Positions 8,584 to 16,892 of a stretch of DNA of 64,000 nt are shown in pieces (the stretch's first letter is position 1; every line of letters begins with the position of its first letter). Position numbers and translations under genes: made by a program. This DNA is from JALZKA01 sp033856515 (GTDB taxonomy: Bacteria > Actinomycetota > Thermoleophilia > Solirubrobacterales > 70-9): NCBI GenBank assembly GCA_033856515.1, contig JAWVEY010000034.1, positions 1 through 64,000 of the forward strand. The letters run 5' to 3'. Under the pieces are notes generated by a model that saw nothing but the letters and a program-made list of their open reading frames with translations, was not told the origin of the DNA and ran no database searches.

Positions 8584-9419
8584 TCTTCCTCGATTGCGGC
8601 GAGCTCACCTGACTCGCGGAGCGAGTCAATCGCCTGCGAAACGCAGGGCGTGAGCGACGAGTCCTTCTCGAGGAGCGCGCCGAATTCGTCCCCCTCTGGG
8701 CCGGCGAACTGGCCGACGATCTCCGCGTCGGTCACCTGTACCGCGGTCAAATAGAACGCGGTGGGTACGTCAACCACGACCGCGTCCACCTGCTCGTTCT
8801 TGAGCGCGGAGACGACGTCGTTCGAAGTGTCGAAGACCTGCGGCTCGGAGGTGGGCTGGATCACAGTGTCAACCGCGTCGAGGCTCGTCGTGCCGATTTG
8901 GACACCGATCTGCGCATCGGCGACGTCTGCGATCGTCGTGGCGTCTGAGGCAGGCGAGCCCTTGAGGGCGACGACGGCCTGCTTCGCTTCGTAGTAGGGG
9001 GAGGAGAAGTCGACGGCCTCGGCCCGCTTCGGGGTGATCGAGATCTGGTTGATGTCGAAGTCGTATTCCTTGTCGCCCGGCGCGTAGGAGCGGTTGAACG
9101 GCTCGACGACCCACTCGACCTGGTCCTCGGTGTAGCCGAGTTCGTCTGCGATCGCGTAAGCGACGGCGGATTCGAATCCCTCGCCGTTCGTGGGATCGCC
9201 GTCCACGAAGTAGGGGGGGAAGGCCGGATCGTCGGTCGCGATCGTGAGCGTGTCCGGCGCGAACGTCTCGAGCTGGTCGGGAGTGCAGTCCTCTGGCGAG
9301 ACGCTCGCCGTCTCCTCGCTCGATTCGGACGAGTCGTCGTCTTCGTCACCGCAACCGGCGGCGATTAGGCCAAGCGTTGCGATCAGGCAAAGGACGGTCA
9401 GGAATCGGGACAGGGACAA
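8544..9419 (-). CDS. Amino-acid ABC transporter substrate-binding lipoprotein
   Basis: 291 residues from a TTG start with GAGGGG 8 nt upstream. Signal peptide with lipobox IAAGC (Cys 23) and acidic linker DEDDDSSESSEE. The mature domain is the periplasmic-binding-protein type II fold of polar amino-acid binders (SBP_bac_3): LTIATDDPAFPPYFV, GEGFESAVAYAIADELGY, VEWVVEPFNR, DFDINQISITPKRAEAVDFSSPYYEAKQAVV, ALKNEQVDAVVVDVPTAFYL. Highest in the operon, so it is the first gene transcribed. The ligand cannot be fixed by eye. Diverges from the RTX protein gene at 9542. Confidence 0.92.
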   Translation of the reverse strand: MSLSRFLTVLCLIATLGLIAAGCGDEDDDSSESSEETASVSPEDCTPDQLETFAPDTLTIATDDPAFPPYFVDGDPTNGEGFESAVAYAIADELGYTEDQVEWVVEPFNRSYAPGDKEYDFDINQISITPKRAEAVDFSSPYYEAKQAVVALKGSPASDATTIADVADAQIGVQIGTTSLDAVDTVIQPTSEPQVFDTSNDVVSALKNEQVDAVVVDVPTAFYLTAVQVTDAEIVGQFAGPEGDEFGALLEKDSSLTPCVSQAIDSLRESGELAAIEEEWLSAETDTPILE

Positions 9420-9541
9420 GTTGAAAACCCCTCGATGCGGTCGTGGACTACAGGCGGCGCAATCCTACGCGCTTTGGAGGGTTGGTCCATTCACCCCTGG
9501 GATGCTCCCCGCACGCTGGGTGCTGTGCGAGCCTTCCGAGG
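9420..9541. promoter_or_regulatory. Divergent intergenic region between amino-acid importer and RTX protein gene
   Basis: 122 nt separate the TTG start of the importer lipoprotein (minus) from the GTG start of the RTX protein (plus), so promoters for both must lie here or just inside the genes. The importer ribosome binding site (GAGGGG on the minus strand, near 9430) is visible. I see no convincing dyad or riboswitch-like structure. Confidence 0.4.
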
Positions 9542-10645
9542 GTGAGAAAGCTCCTGCCTTTCGCCGCGACGGCCATCGCCGTTTGTCTCTGCGCTCCCAC
9601 GGTGGGGGCTGCGGCGACCATCTCGGCCGGGCCCGACGGCATCGTCTACGAGGGCGGGGCTGATCTGAACCGCGTCCTGATCCAGCCGGCGAATGATGGC
9701 GACTTGCTCTTCAAGGAGCGAAGCGAGGACGTCGTAATTACGAACCTCGTGCCCAGCTGCACAGTCACCATTGAACCGAACCAGTCGCGAGTCCGATGCG
9801 AAGACCCGGGCCCCGTGTTCACAGTCAATGCCGGAGCAAGGCTGGACTTTGTCCTGACGAGCCCGAAGCGAAACACGTGTGGAGTCACGGGCTTCACGCT
9901 CGCGGTCCAAGGTGGCAGCAGCAGAGACCTGATCGTTGGCGGCGCTGACTCGAAGGATCTCCTGGTGGGAGGCCTCGGCGAGGATCGCATCGACGGTTGC
10001 GGCAGGGATGACGTGATTCTGGGCGACAACGGAGACGACAAGCTGATCGGCGGTGACCAAGACGATCAGATCGAGGGGAACAACGGTGACGACGCGATCG
10101 AGGCCGGGCCGGGCGAGGATGAGGTCCAGGCGGGGGTCGGAAGCGACTACGTCGACGGGGGCCAGGACAAGGACGAGATCAAGGGGGAGGAAGGCGTCGA
10201 CCGGCTGTTCGGGGGACGCAAGTACGACCAGTTGGACGGAGGGGAAGGGCCCGACGTCCTGTGGGGTGGCGAGGAGCTGGACGACCTTTCGGGTGGCTTG
10301 GGAGACGACCGATTGTTCGGGGGCACCGGTAGCGATCGCGTGTGGGGCCGCGAGGGAGACGACTTGGTTGTGGGCTGCGATCGGGTCGACGGGTCGGGCC
10401 CGGACGATGCGCAGGGGGACAGCCTGAACGGAGGCGTCGGTGACGACCACCTGATCGGATGCGAGGGGGACGACGACTTCAAGGGCAAGTCGGGCATGGA
10501 CATGGTTGACGGGGTCAGCGGCGACGAGCCCGGCGACAGCCCTTTGGACATTCAGTGGCTGAACTGCGGCTCCGATCTCGATCGTTACGCGGCCTTCGCT
10601 GTTGACCACGTTGAGGACTGCGAGGAGGAGCTGCCGCCTGCCTGA
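9542..10645 (+). CDS. Exported RTX-type calcium-binding repeat protein
   Basis: 367 residues from a GTG that opens directly into a signal peptide (VRKLLPFAATAIAVCLCAPTVGAAA). The frame is open upstream to 9443 but adds no sensible sequence. Residues 26-130 form a non-repetitive domain with two Cys residues. Residues about 131-320 are degenerate RTX nonapeptides of the G-G-x-G-x-D type (GGLGEDRIDGCGRDDVILGDNGDDKL and so on), which fold as a calcium-bound parallel beta-roll. The C-terminus (LNCGSDLDRYAAFAVDHVEDCEE) carries a Cys pair. No catalytic domain is attached, so a calcium-stabilised surface or matrix protein is the best guess. Confidence 0.82.
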   Translation: MRKLLPFAATAIAVCLCAPTVGAAATISAGPDGIVYEGGADLNRVLIQPANDGDLLFKERSEDVVITNLVPSCTVTIEPNQSRVRCEDPGPVFTVNAGARLDFVLTSPKRNTCGVTGFTLAVQGGSSRDLIVGGADSKDLLVGGLGEDRIDGCGRDDVILGDNGDDKLIGGDQDDQIEGNNGDDAIEAGPGEDEVQAGVGSDYVDGGQDKDEIKGEEGVDRLFGGRKYDQLDGGEGPDVLWGGEELDDLSGGLGDDRLFGGTGSDRVWGREGDDLVVGCDRVDGSGPDDAQGDSLNGGVGDDHLIGCEGDDDFKGKSGMDMVDGVSGDEPGDSPLDIQWLNCGSDLDRYAAFAVDHVEDCEEELPPA

Positions 10646-10702
10646 ACCCGCGCTGCTAGCATCGGCAGTCCAAAACCTACCGCTAGTAGGAAAGGCTCTC
10701 TC

Positions 10703-12016
10703 TTGGCAGTTGCAGACAAAGGAATGGGGTTCGGGCTCCGAGCTCTGACCGCGCTCGCCGGCAGCGATGTGCTTGACCGCCTCGGTCTCCGCGAGCGCGC
10801 GGAACGCGTCGTAAACAGTGCGACAAAGACCGGTTTCCGAGCCGCCGGCACGGCCGGACGTACCTTCTCCAGGGTCTCGCGGAACGGCAAGCCCTCACGC
10901 CAGTCGACGGGTGTCCGCTCCGACCTCTTCGACCTCACGCCCGACGACGAGCAGTCGATGATGCGCGAGATGGTCGGCGACTTCGCCCAGAAGCACTTCC
11001 GCAAGGCCGCTCTCGATGCCGACGCCAAGTGTGAGGCGCCGGCTGAGCTCATGAGCCAGGCGAACGAGCTGGGTATCACCATGCTCGGCGTTCCCGAGGA
11101 GCTTGGCGGAGCCGTTTCCGAGCGCTCTGCTGTCACCTCAGCGCTCGTGACCGAGGAGCTCGGCCGCGGCGACATGGGCCTGGCCGTCGCCGCTCTGTCA
11201 CCCGCTGCCGTCGCCACCGCGATCGGACTCTGGGGCGACTCGGGCCAGCAGGGCACGTACCTCCCAGACATGGTCGGGGAGGACATTCCTGCCGCGGCCC
11301 TGGCGATCCAGGAGCCATATGCGCTCTTCGATCCGTTCGAGCTCAAGACCACAGCGACCAAGGACGGCGACGGCTTCAAACTGAACGGCGAGAAGTCGCT
11401 CGTCGCCCGCGGCGCGGACTCGGAGCTCTTCATCGTCGGCGCGACGCTCGACGATCGCCCCGCCCTCTTCGTCGTCGAGGCCAAGACGAAGGGCGTCCTG
11501 GTCGAGGCGCAGCCCGCGATGGGCATTCGCGCCGCAGCCACGGCCAACCTCAAGCTCGACAGCGTCCAGGTCCCGGCCGAGTCGCTGCTCGGTGACGGAA
11601 GCCCGGACGTATACGCGGATTGCATCCGGCTGAGCCGAATCGCCTGGTCGGCCGTCGCGGTCGGTACTGCACAGGCCGTCGTCGACTACGTCATCCCCTA
11701 CGTGAACGAGCGAATTGCCTTCGGCGAGCCGATCTCGCACCGCCAGGCAGTCGCCTTCAAGATCGCCGACATGGCGACGGAGCTCGAGGGCATGCGCCTG
11801 GTGATGCTTCGTGCCGCCAGCCGCGTCGACCAGGGGCTCGACTACTCCCGCGAGTCGGCGCTCGCGCGCCGGATCGTCGCCCAGAAGGGCATGCAGATCG
11901 GCTCGGACGGCGTTCAGCTCCTCGGCGGGCACGGCTACATCAAGGAGCACCCCGTCGAACGCTGGTATCGCGACTTGCGAGCCGCCGGAATCGTCGAAGG
12001 AGGGCTCCTCGTCTAA
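10703..12016 (+). CDS. Acyl-CoA dehydrogenase family protein, likely one half of a heteromeric pair
   Basis: 437 residues from a TTG start with AGGAAAGG 7 nt upstream. The first 70 residues are an unusual basic extension; the ACAD fold begins near LTPDDEQSMMREMVGDFA. The C-terminal FAD-contact motif ERIAFGEPISHRQ (residues 336-348), GGHGYIKEHPVERWYRDLR and the base position in VEGG (E432) are kept. The usual TEPxxGSD motif in the middle domain is replaced by IQEPYALFDP (about 202-211), and the protein stops four residues after the catalytic-loop Glu-Gly-Gly. The stop overlaps the next ACAD start (TAATG). The pattern suits an alpha/beta ACAD subunit as known for mycobacterial FadE pairs. Confidence 0.9.
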   Translation: MAVADKGMGFGLRALTALAGSDVLDRLGLRERAERVVNSATKTGFRAAGTAGRTFSRVSRNGKPSRQSTGVRSDLFDLTPDDEQSMMREMVGDFAQKHFRKAALDADAKCEAPAELMSQANELGITMLGVPEELGGAVSERSAVTSALVTEELGRGDMGLAVAALSPAAVATAIGLWGDSGQQGTYLPDMVGEDIPAAALAIQEPYALFDPFELKTTATKDGDGFKLNGEKSLVARGADSELFIVGATLDDRPALFVVEAKTKGVLVEAQPAMGIRAAATANLKLDSVQVPAESLLGDGSPDVYADCIRLSRIAWSAVAVGTAQAVVDYVIPYVNERIAFGEPISHRQAVAFKIADMATELEGMRLVMLRAASRVDQGLDYSRESALARRIVAQKGMQIGSDGVQLLGGHGYIKEHPVERWYRDLRAAGIVEGGLLV

Positions 12017-13233
12017 TGGCCATCAATCTCGAAACACCTAAGAAGCTCAAGGTCCTTACGGACCAGGCCCATCAAGTCGCTCAGGAGGTCCTTCGCCCGA
12101 TCTCGCGCAAGTACGACGAGGCCGAGCACGAGTATCCGAAGGAGCTCGACATGCTCGCCGCGCTGATCGACGGCATGAACGACTCCGGCGCCACCCAGGG
12201 CGCGGGCGCCACCAGCGGCAGCGCGCCGAAACCTTCGGGCAACAACGACGGCAACAAGAACGGTGGCAACCTCGCTGCCGTCCTAGGCGTGCAGGAGATG
12301 TGTTGGGGAGACGTTGGGCTGCTCCTCTCGATGCCCCGACAAGGGCTCGGCAACGCGGCGATCGCCGCGGTTGCGAACGAGGAGCAGCTCCTTCGCTACG
12401 AGGGCCGCTGGGCTGCAATGGCGATCACGGAGCCCGAGTCCGGCTCGGACTCGGCGTCCATCCGCACGACCGCGACGCTCGACGGCGACGAGTACGTCCT
12501 GAACGGCGAGAAGATCTACGTCACGGCCGGCGAGCGCGCCGAACTGGTCGTAGTCTGGGCCACGCTCGACCGCGAGGTGGGCCGCGCGGCGATCAAGTCC
12601 TTCGTGGTGGAGCGCTCGAACCCGGGAATGGTCTTGGACCGCCTCGAGCACAAGCTGGGCATCCGCGCATCGGACACCGCGGCCTTCCGCCTCGAGAACT
12701 GCAGGGTGCCGAAGGAAGACCTTCTCGGCACCCCGGACATCGACATGAAGCGGTCGTTCGCGGGCGTCATGAAGACGTTCGACAACACCCGCCCGCTCGT
12801 GGCCGCGATGGCCGTCGGCGTGGCGAAGGCGTCGATCGACTTCACGCGCGAGCGACTGGCCGAGGCAGGCATCGAGCCGGACTACGACCGCCCGGTCCAC
12901 AAGCAGCCCGCCGCCGCTGCGACCTTGATCGAGCTCGAGTCCGACCTCGAGGCGGCGCGACTGCTGATGATGGAGGCCGCATGGATGGCCGACAACTCGA
13001 AGCCGAACTCGCTTCACGCCTCCTACGCCAAGGCGAAGGCCGGCCGTGCCGGCACGGACATCGCTCTGCGATGCGTCGAGCTCTGCGGCTCGGTCGGCTA
13101 CGACGAGTCTGAGCTACTGGAAAAGTGGGCAAGGGACGCAAAGATCCTCGACATCTTCGAGGGCACCCAGCAGATCCAGCAATTGATCATCGCCCGCATG
13201 CTTCTGAACAAGACCTCCGCAGACCTCCTCTGA
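12016..13233 (+). CDS. Acyl-CoA dehydrogenase, partner subunit with intact TEPxxGSD and EGT motifs
   Basis: 405 residues from the ATG in the TAATG overlap. ITEPESGSD (137-145) supplies the flavin/substrate motif, and the C-terminal ILDIFEGTQQIQQLIIARMLL contains the catalytic-loop Glu (E382). The ERxxFG segment found in most family members is degenerate here (RERLAEAGIEPDYDRPVHKQ, from 278). A Gly/Ser/Asn-rich insert at about residues 53-82 (GATQGAGATSGSAPKPSG and following) interrupts the N-terminal helical domain. The retained motifs are the complement of those in the upstream gene, which argues that the two form one enzyme acting on an acyl-CoA or a sterol side chain. Confidence 0.92.
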   Translation: MAINLETPKKLKVLTDQAHQVAQEVLRPISRKYDEAEHEYPKELDMLAALIDGMNDSGATQGAGATSGSAPKPSGNNDGNKNGGNLAAVLGVQEMCWGDVGLLLSMPRQGLGNAAIAAVANEEQLLRYEGRWAAMAITEPESGSDSASIRTTATLDGDEYVLNGEKIYVTAGERAELVVVWATLDREVGRAAIKSFVVERSNPGMVLDRLEHKLGIRASDTAAFRLENCRVPKEDLLGTPDIDMKRSFAGVMKTFDNTRPLVAAMAVGVAKASIDFTRERLAEAGIEPDYDRPVHKQPAAAATLIELESDLEAARLLMMEAAWMADNSKPNSLHASYAKAKAGRAGTDIALRCVELCGSVGYDESELLEKWARDAKILDIFEGTQQIQQLIIARMLLNKTSADLL

Positions 13234-13243
13234 AAGGACTTTC

Positions 13244-14521
13244 ATGAACGACAAGACCCGCCCGGTTTACGTCCTCGGGGGGAACCGCATTCCGTTTGCG
13301 CGATCGAACGCGCAGTACGCGAAGGCTTCGAACCAGGACATGCTGACCACCGTCCTCGACGGGCTGACCTCGAACCACGGGCTCGAGGGCGAGCGCCTGG
13401 GCGAGGTGGCAGCCGGCGCCGTCTTGAAGCACGCGCGCGACATCAACCTCACTCGCGAGTCCGTCCTGGGCACGAAGCTTGCGCCCGAGACACCCGCGTT
13501 CGACGTGGGCCAGGCGTGCGGAACCGGCCTCGAGGCGGCGATCCTGGTCGCCAACAAGATTGCCCTCGGCCAGGCCGACTCAGCGATGGCCGGCGGCTCT
13601 GACACGACCTCTGACGCGCCGATCGCCCTCAACGACGACCTGCGCGAGATCCTTCTGGAGGCGAACGCAGCCCGGTCGACGACTGAGCGGATCAAGGCCC
13701 TCACGAAGATCCGCCCCAGCCAGATCGTCCCCGACTTCCCTCGCAACGCTGAGCCGCGCACCGGCCTCTCCATGGGCGAGCACACCTCGCTCATGGCGAA
13801 GGAGTGGGGACTCGAGCGCGAGGAGCAGGACGAGCTCGCGGCTGCGAGCCACCAGCACCTGGCAGCCGCCTACGACAGCGGCTTCATGGACGACCTGGTG
13901 ACTCCTTACCTGGGGCTCGAGCGCGACGGCAACCTGCGTCCCGACGCGACCGTTGAGAGTTTGGGCAAGCTCCAGCCAGTTTTCGGCGGTGAGGGCGGCA
14001 CGATGACCGCCGGCAACTCGACTCCGCTCTCCGATGGCGCCTCGGCCGTCCTCCTGGGCACCGAGGAGTGGGCTTCGGCCCACGGCATCGCGCCGCTCGC
14101 CCGCTTCGTCGACGCCGAGGTCGCCGCGGTCGACTACGTCGGCAAGAAGGAGGGCCTCCTGATGGCGCCGGCCTACGCCGTGCCGCGGATGCTCGAGCGG
14201 AACGGCCTCACCCTCCAGGACTTCGATCTCTACGAGATCCACGAGGCGTTTGCCGCTCAGGTGCTGTGCACGCTCAAGGCGTGGGAAGACCCGGTCTTCT
14301 GCAAGCAGCGCCTCGGCCTCGAGGCGCCTCTCGGCGAGATCGATCGCACCAAGCTGAACGTGAACGGCGGCTCGCTTGGCGCCGGACATCCGTTTGCCGC
14401 AACGGGCGGGCGCATCGTCGCCTCGCTCGCCAAGGCGCTGGCCGAGCGCGGCGAGGGCCGCGGCCTGATCTCGATCTGCGCCGCCGGCGGCCAGGGCGTC
14501 GTCGCGATCCTCGAGCGGTAA
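13244..14521 (+). CDS. Acetyl-CoA C-acyltransferase (thiolase, FadA2/FadI-like)
   Basis: 425 residues with a ribosome binding site GAAAGGA 5 nt before the ATG. Thiolase motifs are complete: the nucleophile in QACGTGLEA (C92), DLYEIHEAFAAQVL, NVNGGSLGAGHPFAATGGR with the catalytic His, and the second Cys in ICAAGGQGVVAI. The enzyme cleaves 3-ketoacyl-CoA (or condenses acyl-CoAs). It lies between the ACAD pair and a FabG4-type reductase, the same partners as FadA2 (Rv0243) in Mycobacterium tuberculosis. The next gene follows after 9 nt. Confidence 0.95.
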   Translation: MNDKTRPVYVLGGNRIPFARSNAQYAKASNQDMLTTVLDGLTSNHGLEGERLGEVAAGAVLKHARDINLTRESVLGTKLAPETPAFDVGQACGTGLEAAILVANKIALGQADSAMAGGSDTTSDAPIALNDDLREILLEANAARSTTERIKALTKIRPSQIVPDFPRNAEPRTGLSMGEHTSLMAKEWGLEREEQDELAAASHQHLAAAYDSGFMDDLVTPYLGLERDGNLRPDATVESLGKLQPVFGGEGGTMTAGNSTPLSDGASAVLLGTEEWASAHGIAPLARFVDAEVAAVDYVGKKEGLLMAPAYAVPRMLERNGLTLQDFDLYEIHEAFAAQVLCTLKAWEDPVFCKQRLGLEAPLGEIDRTKLNVNGGSLGAGHPFAATGGRIVASLAKALAERGEGRGLISICAAGGQGVVAILER

Positions 14522-14530
14522 GGAGACCCT

Positions 14531-15940
14531 ATGCCTGAAGATCTCTACTCGCGCGTTGTCAACAGCGGGATCGGCGGATTCGTCGCCGGCAACGTCGGTC
14601 TGCCCCAGCCTGTGGACCTCGACCGCTATGAGCCGGGGGAGCCTCTGATCGACGGCGAGGTGCTCCTCGGCGCAGCGCCTGGCGGACGGCTTGCGGGCTC
14701 GATCGCCCGCGTCCTCGCCGGAGCGGGCGTGAGCGTCAAGACCGAGCTCGAGGGCGAGGTCCGTTCCGCGGCCGGCGACGCAGGCCTGGACGCCGGCGTC
14801 TGGAACCCGGATGTCGCGGGCGATACGCGCTTCAAGGCGCTCGTCTTCGACGCCTCTGGCATTTCCGACTCGGCCGACCTGCATGAGCTTTGGGAGTTCT
14901 TTCAGCCCACGATCCGCGCGGTCCAGACCTCGGGGCGCATCGTCGTGCTGGGCTCGATCCCCAGTTCATGCGGCTCCCCGCGCGAAGCCACGGCTCAGCG
15001 CGCATTGGAAGGCTTCACCCGCGCGGTCGGCAAGGAGGTCCGCAAGGGCGCGTCAGCTCAGCTCATCCAGGTGGACCACGGCTCCGAGGAGGCGATCGAC
15101 TCGACGCTTCGCTTCGTGCTCTCGCCACGTTCGGCCTACGTCTCGGGCCAGGTCATGCGGATCACCGAGCCGGTCGCCGAGATCCCGGCGCTCGACTGGG
15201 ACAAGCCTCTTCACGGCAAGGTCGCGCTCGTCACTGGCGCTTCTCGCGGCATCGGTGCGGCGATCGCGGACGTGCTCTCGCGTGATGGCGCACATGTGGT
15301 GGGGCTCGACGTTCCCGCTCTCGAAAGCGACCTCAACGCGGTCGCCGGGCAGATCGGCGGCTCTGCCATCGCAGTCGACATCACCGAGGACGACGCTCCC
15401 GCGCGCATCGCCGACCACCTCGCGTCAGAGCACGAGGGCGTCGACATCGTCGTCCACAACGCCGGCGTCACTCGCGACAAGACGCTCGGGCGCATGGACG
15501 CGGAGCTCTGGGACCTTCTGGTGGACATCAACCTCTCGGCCCAGGAGCGGATCGACGACGGCCTGCTCGAACGCGACCTGATCCGGCCGAACGGCCGCCT
15601 GATCGGCGTTTCCTCGATCTCCGGCATCGCAGGCAACGCCGGCCAGACGAACTACTCCACCTCGAAGGCCGGAGTGATCGGCCGCGTCGAGTCGATGGCT
15701 CCGGTCGTCGGTGGCGCAGGCGTGACGATCAACGCGGTCGCTCCAGGTTTCATCGAGACCGCGATGACCAAAGCGATGCCCGTTCCCACCCGCGAAGCGG
15801 GACGCCGCATGAACTCGATGCTCCAGGGCGGCCTGCCGCTGGACGTCGCGGAAGCGATCGCCTGGTTCGCAAGCCCCGGCTCGGCCGGCGTGAACGGGAA
15901 CGTCGTCCGCGTCTGCGGCCAGAGCCTCCTGGGCGCATGA
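14531..15940 (+). CDS. fabG: Two-domain 3-oxoacyl-ACP/CoA reductase, FabG4 (high-molecular-weight FabG) type
   Basis: 469 residues, about twice the length of ordinary FabG. Residues 1-225 form an N-terminal flavodoxin/Rossmann-like domain that has lost the dinucleotide motif (IGGFVAGNVGLPQPVDLDRYEPG at the start). Residues 226-469 are a complete SDR: cofactor motif GASRGIG near 237, NNAG-like HNAGV, and the catalytic Ser/Tyr/Lys in SSISG (S361-362) and YSTSK (Y375, K379). This architecture matches mycobacterial FabG4 (Rv0242c), which reduces 3-oxoacyl-CoA with NADH. AGGAG lies upstream, and the stop overlaps the MaoC gene by 4 nt. Confidence 0.92.
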   Translation: MPEDLYSRVVNSGIGGFVAGNVGLPQPVDLDRYEPGEPLIDGEVLLGAAPGGRLAGSIARVLAGAGVSVKTELEGEVRSAAGDAGLDAGVWNPDVAGDTRFKALVFDASGISDSADLHELWEFFQPTIRAVQTSGRIVVLGSIPSSCGSPREATAQRALEGFTRAVGKEVRKGASAQLIQVDHGSEEAIDSTLRFVLSPRSAYVSGQVMRITEPVAEIPALDWDKPLHGKVALVTGASRGIGAAIADVLSRDGAHVVGLDVPALESDLNAVAGQIGGSAIAVDITEDDAPARIADHLASEHEGVDIVVHNAGVTRDKTLGRMDAELWDLLVDINLSAQERIDDGLLERDLIRPNGRLIGVSSISGIAGNAGQTNYSTSKAGVIGRVESMAPVVGGAGVTINAVAPGFIETAMTKAMPVPTREAGRRMNSMLQGGLPLDVAEAIAWFASPGSAGVNGNVVRVCGQSLLGA

Positions 15941-16812
15941 GCGAGCGCACACTCGACCACCCGCCTGGGACCCTCGGCCTCTACGGCCGCGCTGCACTGG
16001 GCTCGTTGCCCCTCGCCGGGCGCTTGCCGTTCGTGGCTGGTGGTGGCGGCGAGATGCCGGATTCCGAGCTGGTCCTCGAAGACGTCGCCGTCGACACGGA
16101 GCGCCTTGCCGAGTACTGCCGCGTCTGCGGGTTCACCATGCGCGACGCCATCCCGGCGACCTACCCGCACATCCTCGCCTTCCCCCTCCACATGGCGCTG
16201 ATGACACAGGGCGACTTTCCGTTCCCTGCTGTAGGCCTCGTCCACGTTCAGAACCGGATCGAGCAGCGCCGGCCGATCGAGGCGACGGAGAAGCTCGAGA
16301 TCCGTGTCAGCGCGGGGCAGCTCCAGCCCCACCCCAAGGGCAAGACGTTCGCCCTTCAGACCTCCGTGAGCGCCGGGGGCGACGAGGTCTGGGTCTCGGA
16401 GAGCACGAACCTGCGCCGGGGCAAGGGCTCCGAGTCGGCGAGCGACTCCGGCCCCTCGTTCGACCCCGACCTCACAGCCGAAGCCGAGTGGCCTCTTCCG
16501 GGCGATCTTGGCCGAAGCTACGGCGGCGTCTCCGGCGACCGCAACCCGATCCACATGTACGGCTTGACCGCGAAGGCGCTGGGCTTCCCGCGGCAGATCG
16601 CGCACGGGATGTGGACGAAGGCGCGCTGCGTCGCCGCGATCGAGCCGCGCCTGCCGGGCGCGTTCGAGGTCGAGGTCGCCTTCAAGCGCCCGATCCTCCT
16701 TCCATCGAAGGTCGAGTTCACCTCGGGCGAGTCAGACGGCGGCATCGGCTTCGGCGTGCGCTCAGCACGCGACGGCGAGCCGCACCTGGCGGGCACAGCC
16801 AAGCCGCTCTAG
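15937..16812 (+). CDS. MaoC-family 3-hydroxyacyl-thioester dehydratase (HtdX-like)
   Basis: 291 residues, start in the ATGA overlap with the reductase gene. Two hot-dog halves are suggested: an N-terminal half with YPHILAFPLHMALM, and a C-terminal half with the hydratase-2 signature YGGVSGDRNPIHMYGLTAKA (about 195-214), whose Asp and His are the catalytic pair. Length and two-domain form match HtdX (Rv0241c), the (R)-3-hydroxyacyl dehydratase next to FabG4 in mycobacteria. It ends the module 10703-16812. Its TAG shares two bases with the stop of a gene remnant on the other strand. Confidence 0.9.
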   Translation: MSERTLDHPPGTLGLYGRAALGSLPLAGRLPFVAGGGGEMPDSELVLEDVAVDTERLAEYCRVCGFTMRDAIPATYPHILAFPLHMALMTQGDFPFPAVGLVHVQNRIEQRRPIEATEKLEIRVSAGQLQPHPKGKTFALQTSVSAGGDEVWVSESTNLRRGKGSESASDSGPSFDPDLTAEAEWPLPGDLGRSYGGVSGDRNPIHMYGLTAKALGFPRQIAHGMWTKARCVAAIEPRLPGAFEVEVAFKRPILLPSKVEFTSGESDGGIGFGVRSARDGEPHLAGTAKPL

Positions 16813-16874
16813 ACCTGCGCCGGGTCAATCGCGACACCGTCGAGGAAGTCCCGGCGCGTGATCGGCCGGTCCAT
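16809..16874 (-). pseudogene. Remnant of a Tat-signal gene (21 codons then stop)
   Basis: On the minus strand the frame reads MDRPITRRDFLDGVAI followed by DPAQV and a TAG. The segment ITRRDFLDGVA is the twin-arginine N-terminus I associate with exported FAD/NAD-dependent oxidoreductases of Thermoleophilia, normally followed by several hundred residues. Here the hydrophobic core is missing and the frame stops inside the end of the convergent MaoC gene. It begins 18 nt after the beta-helix gene on the same strand. I read it as a truncated gene start left by a rearrangement; chance similarity of a short stretch cannot be excluded. Confidence 0.4.
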
Positions 16875-16892
16875 TCCGAGGTCGCGGTCCGC

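Noticed and set aside
9160..9185. tRNA-like GGATTCGAATCC motif
   Set aside because: It is inside conserved codons (GEGFES) of the substrate-binding protein and has no cloverleaf around it.
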